This document shows, piece by piece, positions 24,505 through 34,147 of a stretch of 64,000 nt of DNA. How positions within the stretch are numbered: the stretch's first letter is position 1; each line of letters starts with the position of its first letter. Under the pieces are notes generated by a model that saw nothing but the letters and a program-made list of their open reading frames with translations, was not told where the DNA came from and ran no database searches. The position numbers and the translations under genes are program-made. The stretch comes from DASQPR01 sp963831705 (GTDB lineage Bacteria; Actinomycetota; Actinomycetes; Mycobacteriales; Micromonosporaceae): assembly GCA_963831705.1 (NCBI GenBank), contig CAWHRE010000010.1:496001-560000 (forward strand), written 5' to 3'.

Positions 24505-25872
24505 CTACTCGTCATCACCGCCCAGAAGCGCATCCACGAACGTTTTCGGGTCAAACGGCGCCAGATCATCCGGGCCCTCACCGAGCCCGACCAGCTTCAC
24601 CGGGATGCCCAGGCGACGCTGGATCGCGATCACGATGCCGCCCTTGGCCGTGCCGTCGAGCTTCGTCAGTACGACCCCGGTCACGTCCACCGCCTCGAGG
24701 AAGACGCGGGCTTGCTCCAGCCCGTTCTGCCCGGTGGTGGCGTCGATGATGAGCAGCGTCTCGTCGATCGGGCCGTGCTTCTCGACCACCCGCTTGACCT
24801 TGCCGAGCTCGTCCATCAGGCCGATCTTGTTCTGCAGGCGCCCGGCCGTGTCGATCAGTACGGAGTCGACCTTCGTCTCGATCCCCCGTTTGACCGCGTC
24901 GAACGCGACCGCGGCCGGGTCGCCGCCTTCCTTGCCCCGGACCACTTCGGCACCGACCCGGCTGGCCCACGTGGCAAGCTGGTCGGCCGCTGCGGCGCGG
25001 AACGTGTCGGCAGCGCCCAGGATGACGGTGTGGCCGTCCGCGATCAGTACGCGTGCGATCTGGCCGCAGGTCGTCGTCTTTCCGGCGCCGTTCACGCCGA
25101 CGACCAGTACGACGGCCGGTACGTCCGAGTGCGGTGTGGCCTTGATCGAACGGTCCATATCCGGCTGGAGCGCCGCGACGAGTTCCTCGGCGACCAGGTC
25201 ACGCAGCTCGCTGCTCGACTTCGTACCGAGGACCCGGGCGCGGTCACGGATCCGCTCGACGATTTCCCGAGTCGCGTCGACGCCGACGTCCGCACCGATC
25301 AGCGTGTCCTCCATCTCCTCCCAGGCCTCGTCGTCGAGGTGGTCGCGGGAGATCATCGCGAGCAGGCCTTTACCGAGGAGATTCTGCGAGCGGGACAGGC
25401 GGGACCGCAGCCGGACCAGGCGCCCGGCGGTCGGTGCGGGGACCTCGACCGGCGGAGCGGTCTCGGTCTCCACCGGCCCGGCCTCCACCGGTGCAGGTGA
25501 AGTCGGCGCGGGTGAGACCGGCGCGGGCGACGTCGGAGCGGTCGGCGGCGTGATGACGGGCGGCTGCACGGTGGGCGCCGGCTTGGGACCGCCCGGCCGC
25601 GTCGTACCCGGCTTCGCGGTGTCCGGCCGAGTGGAGCCGGGTTTGGCCGTGTCCGGCCGGGTCGTGCCCGGCTTCGTGGGCGGCGCCGACTTCGTGCCGG
25701 GCTTCGTGCGCGTACCCCGGTCGGAGCCGGGCACGGCCTGATCGGTCGCCGTGCCGGGCGTTTCGTCCGGTGCGTCCTGCTGCTTCGACCTGCGGCGCCG
25801 CGAGCCGATGGTGGCCGCTCCGCCGAGGCCGAGCGCGGCGATGATGATCGGGACGTACTCGTACCAAGTCAT
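24505..25872 (-). CDS. ftsY: Signal recognition particle receptor FtsY
   Basis: A 455-residue SRP receptor GTPase. It starts with an N-terminal transmembrane helix (WYEYVPIIIAALGLGGAATI) followed by basic residues. A Pro/Thr-rich linker of about 100 residues follows, containing tandem T-R-P-D-T-A-K-P-G-type repeats (for example TTRPDTAKPGSTRPDTAKPG). The NG domain has VNGAGKTTTCGQIARVL, LIDTAGRLQNK and TKLDGTAKGG. It partners Ffh at 17.7-19.2 kb. The frame is intact although neighbours on both sides are broken. Confidence 0.96.
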   Translation of the reverse strand: MTWYEYVPIIIAALGLGGAATIGSRRRRSKQQDAPDETPGTATDQAVPGSDRGTRTKPGTKSAPPTKPGTTRPDTAKPGSTRPDTAKPGTTRPGGPKPAPTVQPPVITPPTAPTSPAPVSPAPTSPAPVEAGPVETETAPPVEVPAPTAGRLVRLRSRLSRSQNLLGKGLLAMISRDHLDDEAWEEMEDTLIGADVGVDATREIVERIRDRARVLGTKSSSELRDLVAEELVAALQPDMDRSIKATPHSDVPAVVLVVGVNGAGKTTTCGQIARVLIADGHTVILGAADTFRAAAADQLATWASRVGAEVVRGKEGGDPAAVAFDAVKRGIETKVDSVLIDTAGRLQNKIGLMDELGKVKRVVEKHGPIDETLLIIDATTGQNGLEQARVFLEAVDVTGVVLTKLDGTAKGGIVIAIQRRLGIPVKLVGLGEGPDDLAPFDPKTFVDALLGGDDE

Positions 25873-25923
25873 GGGCGCAATCCTGACAGACGGACCGGAC
25901 CCGGCGGGCGAGCAGGCCCTAGA

Positions 25924-26667
25924 TCACTGCTCGAAGTTGGGCATCGCCGGGCGCGCATCAGCGGATCGACCGGCTGGCTTTTCCCATTCCTCCTGGCGCC
26001 CGAGCACGGTCTGATCGAGGAACGCGTACGAACCACCGAGATCTTCGGTACCGCGGCCGAACAGCGAGTACGTGTGGAAGATCTCGTCGCCGTCCCGTAG
26101 GAACATGCTGTATCCGGGCTGCTCGGATGGCTTTTCGTCGAGATACAGCGGTCGGCCGAGCGCGGCCCACTCGTCCGCCGACCGATAGTTGTAGACGACC
26201 GGGGCGGCCGATTCGTCGAGCGATACGTGAAAGTCGACGTTGAAGTCGGTGCCGCCGGACGAGTACCAGTCGATCTCCCAGCCTTTCTTCGCCTGCCACG
26301 CCTGGAGCTTCGGGAGCGGCGCCCGTGAGACGACCACGAAGGAGGTATCGCGGACGTTCAGGTGCCGGATCAGGCCTGGTGACATCTCGTCGACCGCTGC
26401 CGAGCAGCTGGAGCAGCCCTCGTCCCAGGACGGATGGAACATGAAGTGCTGCACGATCAATTGGCGTCGGCCGGTGAACAGATCGCGTAGTGTCGCGGGC
26501 CCGTCGACGCCGTCGAACACGTACTCCTTGTCGACCCGCACCATCGGCAACATGCGGCGCTCGGAATTCAGCTCGTCACGCGCCTTCGTCGCGGCTTTCT
26601 CCTTGACCAGCAGCCGCTTACGCGCGGCTGTCCACTCATCGCGGGACACAATCTCGGGAAGGCTCAT
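25924..26667 (-). CDS. DUF899 thioredoxin-like protein
   Basis: A 247-residue DUF899 protein, a thioredoxin-fold family often annotated as a dithiol-disulfide oxidoreductase-like. The hallmark is LIVQHFMFHPSWDEGCSSCS, with the C-x-x-C pair at about residues 85-88, and W-Y-S-S followed by DFNVDFHVS. No signal peptide is present, so it is cytoplasmic. The physiological substrate is unknown. It stands between ftsY and a HAD hydrolase on the same strand. Confidence 0.86.
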   Translation of the reverse strand: MSLPEIVSRDEWTAARKRLLVKEKAATKARDELNSERRMLPMVRVDKEYVFDGVDGPATLRDLFTGRRQLIVQHFMFHPSWDEGCSSCSAAVDEMSPGLIRHLNVRDTSFVVVSRAPLPKLQAWQAKKGWEIDWYSSGGTDFNVDFHVSLDESAAPVVYNYRSADEWAALGRPLYLDEKPSEQPGYSMFLRDGDEIFHTYSLFGRGTEDLGGSYAFLDQTVLGRQEEWEKPAGRSADARPAMPNFEQ

Positions 26668-26697
26668 ACCGTTGCAGACCCCGCCCGGCCGGAAAAC

Positions 26698-27327
26698 TCA
26701 TCGCGGCAGGTCGAAGGCCCCACGTAGGTAGGTCAAGTCCGAAACATCGCCGAACCGGTACGCGAGGAGCCCGGCCGCCCGGGCACCGTTGACGTTCCGG
26801 ATCTGGTCGTCCACGAACAGGCACTCGCCGGCCGGCTTGAGAACCGCCTCGCAGGCCGCGGCGAAGAACGACGGATGCGGTTTCGCGAGGCCCAACTCGG
26901 CCGACACGACGATCGCGTCGAACTCTTCGGCGATCTCGAACCGGAGCAGGTCGGCCCGGACGTCATCGGTTGCGTTCGTGCACAGCGCCACCGGGAAGCC
27001 GGCCTCGCGTACTTCGGCGACGAACGCGAGTACCTCCGGTACGAGTTCGCCGCGGTAGCTGTCCCATTCCTCCGCAACCCGTTCCGCAGTGGCCAGGTCG
27101 CCGGTCCGGTCGACCAGCGCCGCCGCGATCGACTCGCGCCACCCGGCGCGGCTGATCTGACCAAGCATGGCAGGCGTCAGCCGTTCCGGCGCGAGCGCAA
27201 CCTCAAGGATTTCGCCGGGCCCGAACCCCGCCGCCGTCTCGGCCGGCCCGAGTCCATCGCGCCGGTATTCGCGAATCACGCCGTCCAGATCGATCAGCAG
27301 TGCGGTCGGCTTCTTCCGGACGTTCAT
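26698..27327 (-). CDS. HAD-superfamily hydrolase
   Basis: A 209-residue HAD phosphatase-like protein. Motif I is ALLIDLDGVIR (nucleophile and acid Asp), motif II is VALCTNATDD, the conserved Lys is in LGLAKPHPSFF, and motif IV is CLFVDDQIRNVNGARAAG. The helical cap between motifs I and II is about 80 residues (subfamily IA type). The chosen start is the ATG at 27327 rather than an upstream one that adds an unrelated 15 residues. It follows smc by 34 bases. Substrate unknown. Confidence 0.85.
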   Translation of the reverse strand: MNVRKKPTALLIDLDGVIREYRRDGLGPAETAAGFGPGEILEVALAPERLTPAMLGQISRAGWRESIAAALVDRTGDLATAERVAEEWDSYRGELVPEVLAFVAEVREAGFPVALCTNATDDVRADLLRFEIAEEFDAIVVSAELGLAKPHPSFFAAACEAVLKPAGECLFVDDQIRNVNGARAAGLLAYRFGDVSDLTYLRGAFDLPR

Positions 27328-27361
27328 GGTTACCGCCGTCCAACGGGGCGCGCCGGTTGGC

Positions 27362-30300
27362 TCACGCCGCATCCTCGGTCGAGTTGCGCTCCAGACGTTG
27401 GCTGATCACCTCGGTGACGCCGTTACGCATCGTAACGCCGTACAGCGCGTCGCCGACCTCCATCGTCCGCTTCTGGTGCGTGATGATGATCAACTGACTC
27501 CGCTCCCGCAGCTGCTGGAACAGCGTGATCAGGCGGCCGAGGTTGACGTCGTCGAGCGCGGCTTCGACCTCGTCCATGATGTAGAACGGGCTGGGGCGGG
27601 CCCGGAAGATCGCGCACAGCATCGCGACCGCGGTCAGCGAGCGCTCCCCGCCGGAGAGCAGCGACAGCCGCTTGATCTTCTTGCCCGGCGGCCGCGCCTC
27701 GACCTCGACGCCGGTGGTCAGCATGTCGTCCGGGTCGGTCAGCACGAGCCGGCCTTCGCCGCCCGGGAACAGGACCTGGAACACGTGCTCGAACTCGCGC
27801 GCGGTGTCGTGGAACGCGGACGCGAACACCTCGAGGATCCGGTCGTCGACGTCCTTGACCACGGTCAGCAGGTCGCGCCGGGTCGCCTTGAGGTCCTCCA
27901 GCTGCTCGGAGAGGAACTTGTAGCGCTCCTCCAGCGCTGCGAATTCCTCCAGCGCGAGCGGATTGACCTTGCCGAGCAGCGTCAACTCGCGCTCGGCCCG
28001 CGCGGCGCGCTTCTCCTGGGTGGGGCGGTGGAACGCCGACGGCTCCGGTTCCGTCTCGCTCGAGCGCCTCCGCGGCGGCAAGTTCCAGAGCCGACGGTGG
28101 TACGAGCGACTCCGGCCCGTACTCGGCGAGCAGATCCGTGACTTCCAGGCCGAAGTCCTCGGCCGCCTTGGATTCGAGTTGCTCGACGCGCAGCCGCTGC
28201 TCGGCACGGGCGACTTCGTCCCGGTGCACGGCAGAGGTCAACCGATCCAGATCGGCGGTCAGACGGGTGGCGGTTCCGCGTACCTCGGCAAGTTCTGCTT
28301 CACGCGTGGACCGCGCCGCCGCGATCTCGTCCCGGTGCTCGACGGCGGCCGCGATGGTGACCGATATCCGCGACAACGCCTTCGACGCGCCCGCGGCGAC
28401 CAGCGTCGCGATTCCCGCGCCTCGGGCCCTTGCCGCTCTCCGGGCGGCCGCGCGCTCCCGGGCCGCGCGTTCGGCGGCGGCCTGGCGGAGCAGCGCGTCG
28501 GCCCGGCCGGCCAGCGCGCCGACCCGCTCTTCGGCGGTCCGGACCGCGAGCCGGACCTCCATCTCGTTCTGTCGAGCCGGCCGGCACCAGCGAGGCCAGT
28601 TCGTCGCGCTCCTCGGTGGACGGATCGTCGTCGAGCGGTGACGCCTCGGCCAGCCGCAGGCGCTCCTCCAGCTCGGTGAGGCCGGCCAGGCCTTCATCTC
28701 GGGCGGCTTCAGTCTTCGACCGGGCAGCCGCCAAGACGATCGGCCTCGGCCCGCGCGGACCGGGCCGCCGCGCCGAGCTCGGCGAGTTTCCGGGCGGCAG
28801 CGTTGCGCGCCGTGTCGGCGCCTTGCGACCGGCGTCCGCCGCCGCGACGGTGTCCTTCCGCGCGGCGACCTCGTCGCGGGCGGCGGCCAGCTGCGCCTGC
28901 AACGTGTTCAGCCGGGTGCTCGGCGACGAGCGCTGCGACCGGGCCTCGTCGACCGCGGCCTGCACCTCGATGTAGCTCTGCGCCTTCGTCGAGCCGCCGG
29001 CCGCCGCGTACGCACCGACCACGTCGCCGTCCGGCGTCACGGCGCGGAACTCGGGGTGCGCCGGCGACCAGATCACGGGCGGCGGCCAGGCCGTCCACGA
29101 GTACGACGTCGTGCAGTGCGCGCTCGAGGGCCGGCCGGAGCGCATCGTTGCAGCGCACGACGTCAAGCGCCCAGCGGGCGCCGGACGGCAGCGACGGGCC
29201 GTACGACCGGGCCGGCGCCGGGCGTACCGACGAGCAGCGTCGCCCGGCCCGCGTCCGGACGCCTTGAGCAGCTCCATCGCGGCGGTCACATCGTGACACT
29301 CGGACACGGCGACGGCGTCGGCGAGCGCCGCCGAGCGCGGCCGCCAGCGCCGCCTCGTGGCCCGGGTCGACCGCGAGCAGAGCGGCCACGCTGCCCAGCA
29401 GACCGGGCATCCGATCGGCCGCCGCCAGCAGCGCTCCCGCACCGTCCTTGCGACGCAGGCCTAGCGCCGAGCGCCTCTTCACGGGCACGCCACTCGGATG
29501 CTTCGCGCTCGGTGACGCGTTCGGCATCGGCTAGTTCCTTGGCTCGGGCCGCGGCCTGCTCGTGCGCGGCAACCGCGGCGGCGTACCGGTCGTCGACCTC
29601 GGCATCGCCGGCGCTCTGATCCTCCGCGTCGCCGGACGCGACCTCGAACTGCTCCTCGGCGAATTCGGCACGATCGCGTGCCTCTTCCAGCGCCTGCGCA
29701 CCGCGTTCGATTTCGTCGGCGGCGGCCTGCGCCCGGGTACGGGCGGCGTCGACCTGTCCGGTCAGCTTCGCGAGCCCTTCACGCCGGTCGGCGATCGCCT
29801 TGACCGCCGAGACGAGTTGCCGCTCGGCCGCGGCCAGCATGTGTTCCAGCTGCTGGCGTTGCGCAACGGCGTCGGAGAGCCGGAGTTCGTCGGCGGCAAG
29901 CGCGGCACGCAGCGCGTTGTCCTGTTCCCGGATCTTCTGCGCCTCGGCGACGAGCTGCTCCGGGTCGCGACCCAGGCGCTCGTCCTCGACCTCCGCGCTC
30001 AGATGCTTCAGACGCTCCGAGGCGAGCTGCTCGGTCGAGCGGAACCGCTCCTGCAGGGCGGAAAGCTCGTACCAGGTCTGTTGGGCCTTCTCGAGGATCG
30101 GCTGGTCGGCCGCGTGATCGCGTTCCAGACCACCGAGCCGCATTTGCACCTCGGCCAGTTCGGCCTCGACCCGTTCGCGATGTTCGCGCAGCGCGGTCTC
30201 GTCCGCGATCTCCTTCGAGATCGTGTCGCGCAGCGTGCTCAGGTCGTCGGCGAGCAGGCGAAGTCGGGCGTCCCGAAGGTCGGCCTGGATGCCTGCGGCC

Positions 30301-30941
30301 CGACGCGCGACCTCTGCCTGCTTGCCGAGCGGCTTCAACTGGCGACGCAGCTCGGTGGTGAGGTCGGTCAATCGGTTCAGATTGACGCCCATCGCCTCAA
30401 GCTTGCGCAGCGCCTTTTCCTTGCGCTTGCGGTGTTTGAGGACGCCCGCCGCCTCTTCGATGAACGCGCGCCGGTCCTCCGGCTTCGCGTGCAGAACCGT
30501 GTCGAGCTGGCCCTGGCCGACGATGACGTGCATTTCCCGGCCGATGCCGGAGTCGGAGAGCAGGTCCTGGATGTCGAGAAGGCGGCAGGCATCGCCGTTG
30601 ATCTCGTACGCGCTCTCGCCCGACCGGAACATCCGGCGCGTGATCGACACCTCGGTGTATTCGATCGGCAGGGCGCCGTCGGTGTTGTCGATCGTGAGCG
30701 TGACCTCGGCTCGACCGAGAGGCGGTCGCCCACCGGCGCCCGCGAAGATCACGTCTTCCATCTTGCCGCCGCGGAGCGCCTTCGCACCCTGCTCTCCGAG
30801 GACCCAGGAGATCGCATCGACGACGTTCGACTTACCGGAGCCGTTCGGACCCACCACACAGGTGATTCCGGGTTCCAGTTTCAGTGTTGTCGCGGACGCG
30901 AAGGACTTGAATCCCTTCACGGTCAGACTCTTCAGGTGCAC
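27362..30941 (-). pseudogene. smc: Chromosome segregation protein SMC, frame breaks in hinge/C-terminal coiled coil
   Basis: Full-length SMC (about 1190 residues over 3.58 kb). The N-terminal head is intact: MHLKSLTVKGFKSFASATTL, Walker A VVGPNGSGKSNVVDA and the first coiled coil to about 29470. From 29.47 to 28.0 kb the coding potential switches between all three frames at least six times, with conserved pieces such as VSECHDVTAAMELLKASG and FRAVTPDGDVVGAYA. The C-terminal head is intact in the final frame: RLSLLSGGERSLTAVAMLCA, YIMDEVEAALDDVN. The unchanged overall length and preserved motifs favour sequence errors over a true pseudogene. Confidence 0.9.
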
Positions 30942-31081
30942 AGGACTCCGTCACGACGAGCGCGGTACATGGGTATGGTGAGGCGACGATTCGATCCCCC
31001 ACCCCTGTTCGGAGGGTACCCGGTCAGTCAGAACACGCAGAATTCACTGTTGATTCATATACAGACGCCATATACACAAAC

Positions 31082-31111
31082 GCGCGCCGAACCGGAAAGG
31101 TGTCGGCGCGC
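31082..31111 (+). terminator. GC-rich hairpin followed by T run
   Basis: A 9-bp perfect stem (GCGCGCCGA at 31082-31090, complement at 31103-31111) with a 12-base loop, followed by TCGTGTTTT. On the plus strand it looks like an intrinsic terminator, yet no plus-strand gene ends here: smc is transcribed away from 30941. It may end a short unannotated RNA or be fortuitous. The surrounding 30942-31222 holds no gene I can support. Confidence 0.4.
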
Positions 31112-31222
31112 TCGTGTTTTACTTCTGCTGCGGCAATCCGGGGGAATTACTCCATTGGGGCCGATGTTCCACGGACTTCGGCCCCATCTGACGGCGACGA
31201 ACGGTCAGCCGACAGGGTTCGA

Positions 31223-31414
31223 TCAGGTCAGAGCGGGCTCCGCAATGCGGAGGAACTCTGCTTCGTCGGCCGCGGCAAGCAGCCGATCGTTGTCGGCGCG
31301 CAGCCGTGTGACCTCGAATTCGAGAGCACGGACTTTGGCGCGCAGTACGGTGACCTCGTCAACGAGGCGTCGATCCGACGCGCTCCCAACGTGGCCGAAG
31401 AGGGCCTTCGCCAT
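31223..31414 (-). CDS. Small conserved coiled-coil protein
   Basis: A 63-residue protein starting MAKALFGHVGSASDRRLVDE and continuing as a single amphipathic coiled coil (VTVLRAKVRALEFEVTRLRA). I recall similar small proteins (MAKALxGHVG-type N terminus followed by a coiled coil) in many actinobacteria; the function is unknown. A good ribosome-binding site (GGAGAAG) precedes the ATG at 31414. Frames that extend further upstream are not supported. It lies upstream of smc on the same strand. Confidence 0.72.
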   Translation of the reverse strand: MAKALFGHVGSASDRRLVDEVTVLRAKVRALEFEVTRLRADNDRLLAAADEAEFLRIAEPALT

Positions 31415-31895
31415 ATCTTCTCCTTTGAATGCGCTGCCAGATGGCCGGCAACGCGCGCCCGATGACATCCCGGGGCTATGGCACACACATATCTCTCGGT
31501 TGTCGTGCGCCCGAGAGTTAGCCAACCAAAGTCCGTAGGCTTGATCCACCCGGAGGCTTGCTCTGGGGTGAAACCATGGGTCGGACACGACTGGCGACAC
31601 GTCCATCGTCCGCCGTGGAGGGGCCGCAGTCAAGCTGCGGCGTGTCCGATCTGCGAAGGTTGGCACAGCCCGGTGGCGCGCAGGTGTTCTTCAACACTCG
31701 CCGATGCCTGAGAATCGCTCATGGCAGGCCCTGTCGTCTACTGGTTTTCCCCCGCCAAAAGGATGAAAAGAACTAGTCCGTTCGGACGGTCAAACCGCCG
31801 TCTCGGGTACGTTGTCCGGTTCGCCCCCCTCGCGAGCGATTCGCGCAGATGCTTACGTCGTTGGCACTTGCGAGTACGCCGCAAGGGGGCTTTTT
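31415..31895. other. 481-bp region without a supported gene
   Basis: Divergent spacer between the coiled-coil protein and the PelF-like gene. Short frames exist on both strands, but none shows convincing family features; one reads CPICEGWH, which hints at a zinc-finger remnant. The stretch contains a nested inverted-repeat structure (31581-31649) and a 12-bp palindrome, GTCCGTTCGGAC (31776-31787), about 110 bases before the glycosyltransferase start. The latter could be an operator. Confidence 0.45.
31581..31649 (+). ncRNA. Candidate three-helix structured leader element
   Basis: An outer 9-bp helix (TCGGACACG at 31581-31589 pairs perfectly with CGTGTCCGA at 31641-31649) encloses two hairpins. 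The first, near 31592-31613, pairs GGCGAC with GTCCGCC with one bulge. The second is perfect: GCCGCAG (31623-31629) with CTGCGGC (31635-31641, sharing one base with the outer arm). The three-way-junction form recalls riboswitches, and it lies about 250 bases upstream of the PelF-like gene. I could not match it to a known class. Confidence 0.35.
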
Positions 31896-33347
31896 GTGCG
31901 AGTTGCACTTATAACAGACGGCATCTATCCATATCGCTACGGAGTCGGTGGAACCTGGTGCCACCGCCTGATACGCGGCTTACCGGAACATGCGTTTCAT
32001 TTGGTCACGATCACCGACCGGACCCCGTCCTCGCCGGTACATCAACCGCCCGCGAATACGCTCACGCTGACCACGATCGAGACCGGCGGGCGGTCCAACG
32101 CGCCCCGGCGCGGTCGTTCGGCGATCAGCCATCGCCGCCCCGCGACGCACGCCGCCGTCCTGCTCTGCCGCAGCATGCTCGATGACACCCCGCACAGCGT
32201 CGCGATGTTCCGCTCCGCGCTACGGCGGCTCGCGATCGCCGGCGGCGACGGTACGCATCCACTCGGCGGCACGCCGCTCGGCGCCGTGCTGCTCGACGCG
32301 TGGAACGCGGCCTACCACCCGAGCGAGCCGCAGCCCGGAGCGACACCGGCCCGTCCCGCGCTGCCGGCCCCGACGCCACAGGATGCGGTCGACGCGGCAA
32401 ACCTGCTGGAACGTGCGATCCGCCCGCTCGCCACCACGCTCGTCCTGACCGACCTGAACCACGCGGTCGACGCCGGGCTGTGCGCGCTCGTCGCGCTCGC
32501 CGCGAAATGGCGGACCGGCACGCCCTACGTGCTCACCGAACATGCGTCCTACCTCGATGCGCCGCTGCTCGAGCAGACCGCCGGACGACCCGCCGTACGG
32601 GCGGTGCTGTTGCGTTTCTTCCGGGCGCTGGCACGGCTCGCGTACACCGAGGCATCCCGGATCCTCGCACCGGCGGAATCGCTGCGGCGCTGGGCACTGG
32701 AACACAACGCGGATCGCGAAAAGGTGTCGCTCGTCCCGTACGGCGTCGATCCGCACAGTTGTACGGTGCTGCGCGGCGAACCGGCCGATCCGCTGATCAC
32801 GTGGCTCGGCCCGGAGACGGATCTGACCGGCACGATGCTGCCCGCGTTCATCGCGATCAAGGCGTCGCACCCGTCCGCCCGGATCATCGTGGCCGGACCC
32901 GCCGCCGCGATCGAACGCGAATACACGGAGTTCGTGAACTTCCTCGGGCCGGTCACGCACCGCCGCTCGGCGTACGCGAACGGCCGCGTCGTCGTGGTTT
33001 CGGCCCAGGACGAGTCGATGCCGTACGCGTTGATCGAGGCGATGATGTGCGGTCGGCCGACGATCTGTATCGGCGATGAGACGCTCGCCAAGATGGTCGG
33101 CATCGGTGCGGTGATCGTCCCGCCGAACGATCCCGAAGCGCTGGCCGAAGCGTGTAAGACCCTGCTCGGCGCGGCCGATCGACGGCGCCAACTGGCCACC
33201 GCGGCCGGCCAGCGAGCCCGCAATCTGTACGGACTGCGTGGCGTGCTGGACAGCTTCCGGAACGCGTACGAGCTGGCATCGCACGAGACGTCCGCGCCGA
33301 CCGAGCGGCTCATTCCGGTCGCATTGGTCGCGGGAGTGGCGACGTGA
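31896..33347 (+). CDS. PelF-like glycosyltransferase (GT4, DUF3492 N terminus)
   Basis: A 483-residue GT-B glycosyltransferase. The N terminus VRVALITDGIYPYRYGVGGTWCHRLI matches the DUF3492 domain of PelF, the polymerase-type transferase of Pel polysaccharide. The C-terminal GT4 half includes SLVPYGVDPHSCTV, ARIIVAGPAAAI and the ESMPYALIEAMMCGRPTICI donor-site motif. GTG at 31896 is preceded by AAGGGGG at seven bases. It overlaps the GH114 gene by GTGA. The pairing with a polygalactosaminidase-type GH114 protein, as in Pel loci, suggests an exopolysaccharide role; no other pel genes are nearby. No membrane segment is evident. Confidence 0.8.
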   Translation: MRVALITDGIYPYRYGVGGTWCHRLIRGLPEHAFHLVTITDRTPSSPVHQPPANTLTLTTIETGGRSNAPRRGRSAISHRRPATHAAVLLCRSMLDDTPHSVAMFRSALRRLAIAGGDGTHPLGGTPLGAVLLDAWNAAYHPSEPQPGATPARPALPAPTPQDAVDAANLLERAIRPLATTLVLTDLNHAVDAGLCALVALAAKWRTGTPYVLTEHASYLDAPLLEQTAGRPAVRAVLLRFFRALARLAYTEASRILAPAESLRRWALEHNADREKVSLVPYGVDPHSCTVLRGEPADPLITWLGPETDLTGTMLPAFIAIKASHPSARIIVAGPAAAIEREYTEFVNFLGPVTHRRSAYANGRVVVVSAQDESMPYALIEAMMCGRPTICIGDETLAKMVGIGAVIVPPNDPEALAEACKTLLGAADRRRQLATAAGQRARNLYGLRGVLDSFRNAYELASHETSAPTERLIPVALVAGVAT

Positions 33348-34147
33348 AACTGCGGACCGGACTGCTTCTCGGCCTCGTCGCCGGGCCGACGCTGCTCGCC
33401 GCGCTGTTCGCGTGTACCGGTCCGGCCGCATCGCCCAAGTCGGGTACGCACGAGGGGTTCACGCCGAGCGCCGGTACGCGGTGGCAGATCCAGCTCAGCG
33501 GCGCATTCGATCAGTCGGTCGAGGCCAACGTCTACGACCTGAACCCGTACACGACGGCCCAGGCCACGGTGACGGACATCGTCGCGGACGGGCACCGCGC
33601 GATCTGTCATCTGGACGCCGGCGTCGCGGACATGACGCTGCCGGACGCGGACAGCGTGCCGAGTAACGTGCTCGGAGCCGCCGTTGGGCCGCAACGGCGA
33701 TGGCTCGACATCCGCGACTGGGACGCGATTAAGCCGGTGCTGTCGGCGCGCTTGGAACTCTGCCACGCCAAGGGATTTCAGGGCGTCGACGCGGATGAGA
33801 CGTACGGGTACGCCAACCACAGCGGCTTCGACCTGACGAGAGCGGATCAGATCACGTACGACCGTCGGGTCGCCGATCTGGCGCACTCGTACGGGCTCGC
33901 GGTCGGCGTGCGTACGCTGCCCGAACTCGCCGCCACGATCGAGCCGTACGTCGACTTCACGGTCGTCGACCGCTGCTTTGCGACGGCCGGCTGTGCCGAC
34001 TACGTCGCGTTCATCGAAGCGAACAAGGCCGTGTACGACATGGAGACCACCGTCAGCGCGCGCTTCTGCACGATGGCACGCGTCTACGGAATCGCCGCGA
34101 TCAGCAAGCCGGACGCCGTGCTCGACGGTCGAGTCATCAGTTGTTAG
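33344..34147 (+). CDS. GH114 endo-alpha-1,4-polygalactosaminidase-like lipoprotein
   Basis: A 267-residue secreted GH114-family protein. The N terminus is a lipoprotein signal (LLGLVAGPTLLAALFACTGP, lipobox LFAC), so it is probably membrane-anchored outside the cell. The TIM-barrel features are present: WQIQLSGAFDQSVEANVYDL, RAICHLDAG, RWLDIRDWDAIKP, the acidic GFQGVDADETYGY and YGLAVGVRTLPELA. Members hydrolyse alpha-1,4-galactosamine polymers; PelA carries a related domain. It is coupled to the PelF-like gene by GTGA and meets the metallophosphatase tail to tail with a four-base overlap. Confidence 0.87.
   Translation: MKLRTGLLLGLVAGPTLLAALFACTGPAASPKSGTHEGFTPSAGTRWQIQLSGAFDQSVEANVYDLNPYTTAQATVTDIVADGHRAICHLDAGVADMTLPDADSVPSNVLGAAVGPQRRWLDIRDWDAIKPVLSARLELCHAKGFQGVDADETYGYANHSGFDLTRADQITYDRRVADLAHSYGLAVGVRTLPELAATIEPYVDFTVVDRCFATAGCADYVAFIEANKAVYDMETTVSARFCTMARVYGIAAISKPDAVLDGRVISC

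Noticed and set aside
31478..31776. Short plus-strand frames, one with CPICEGWH
   Set aside because: A zinc-finger-like hint only; no consistent start, no recognised family and a competing structured-RNA explanation.
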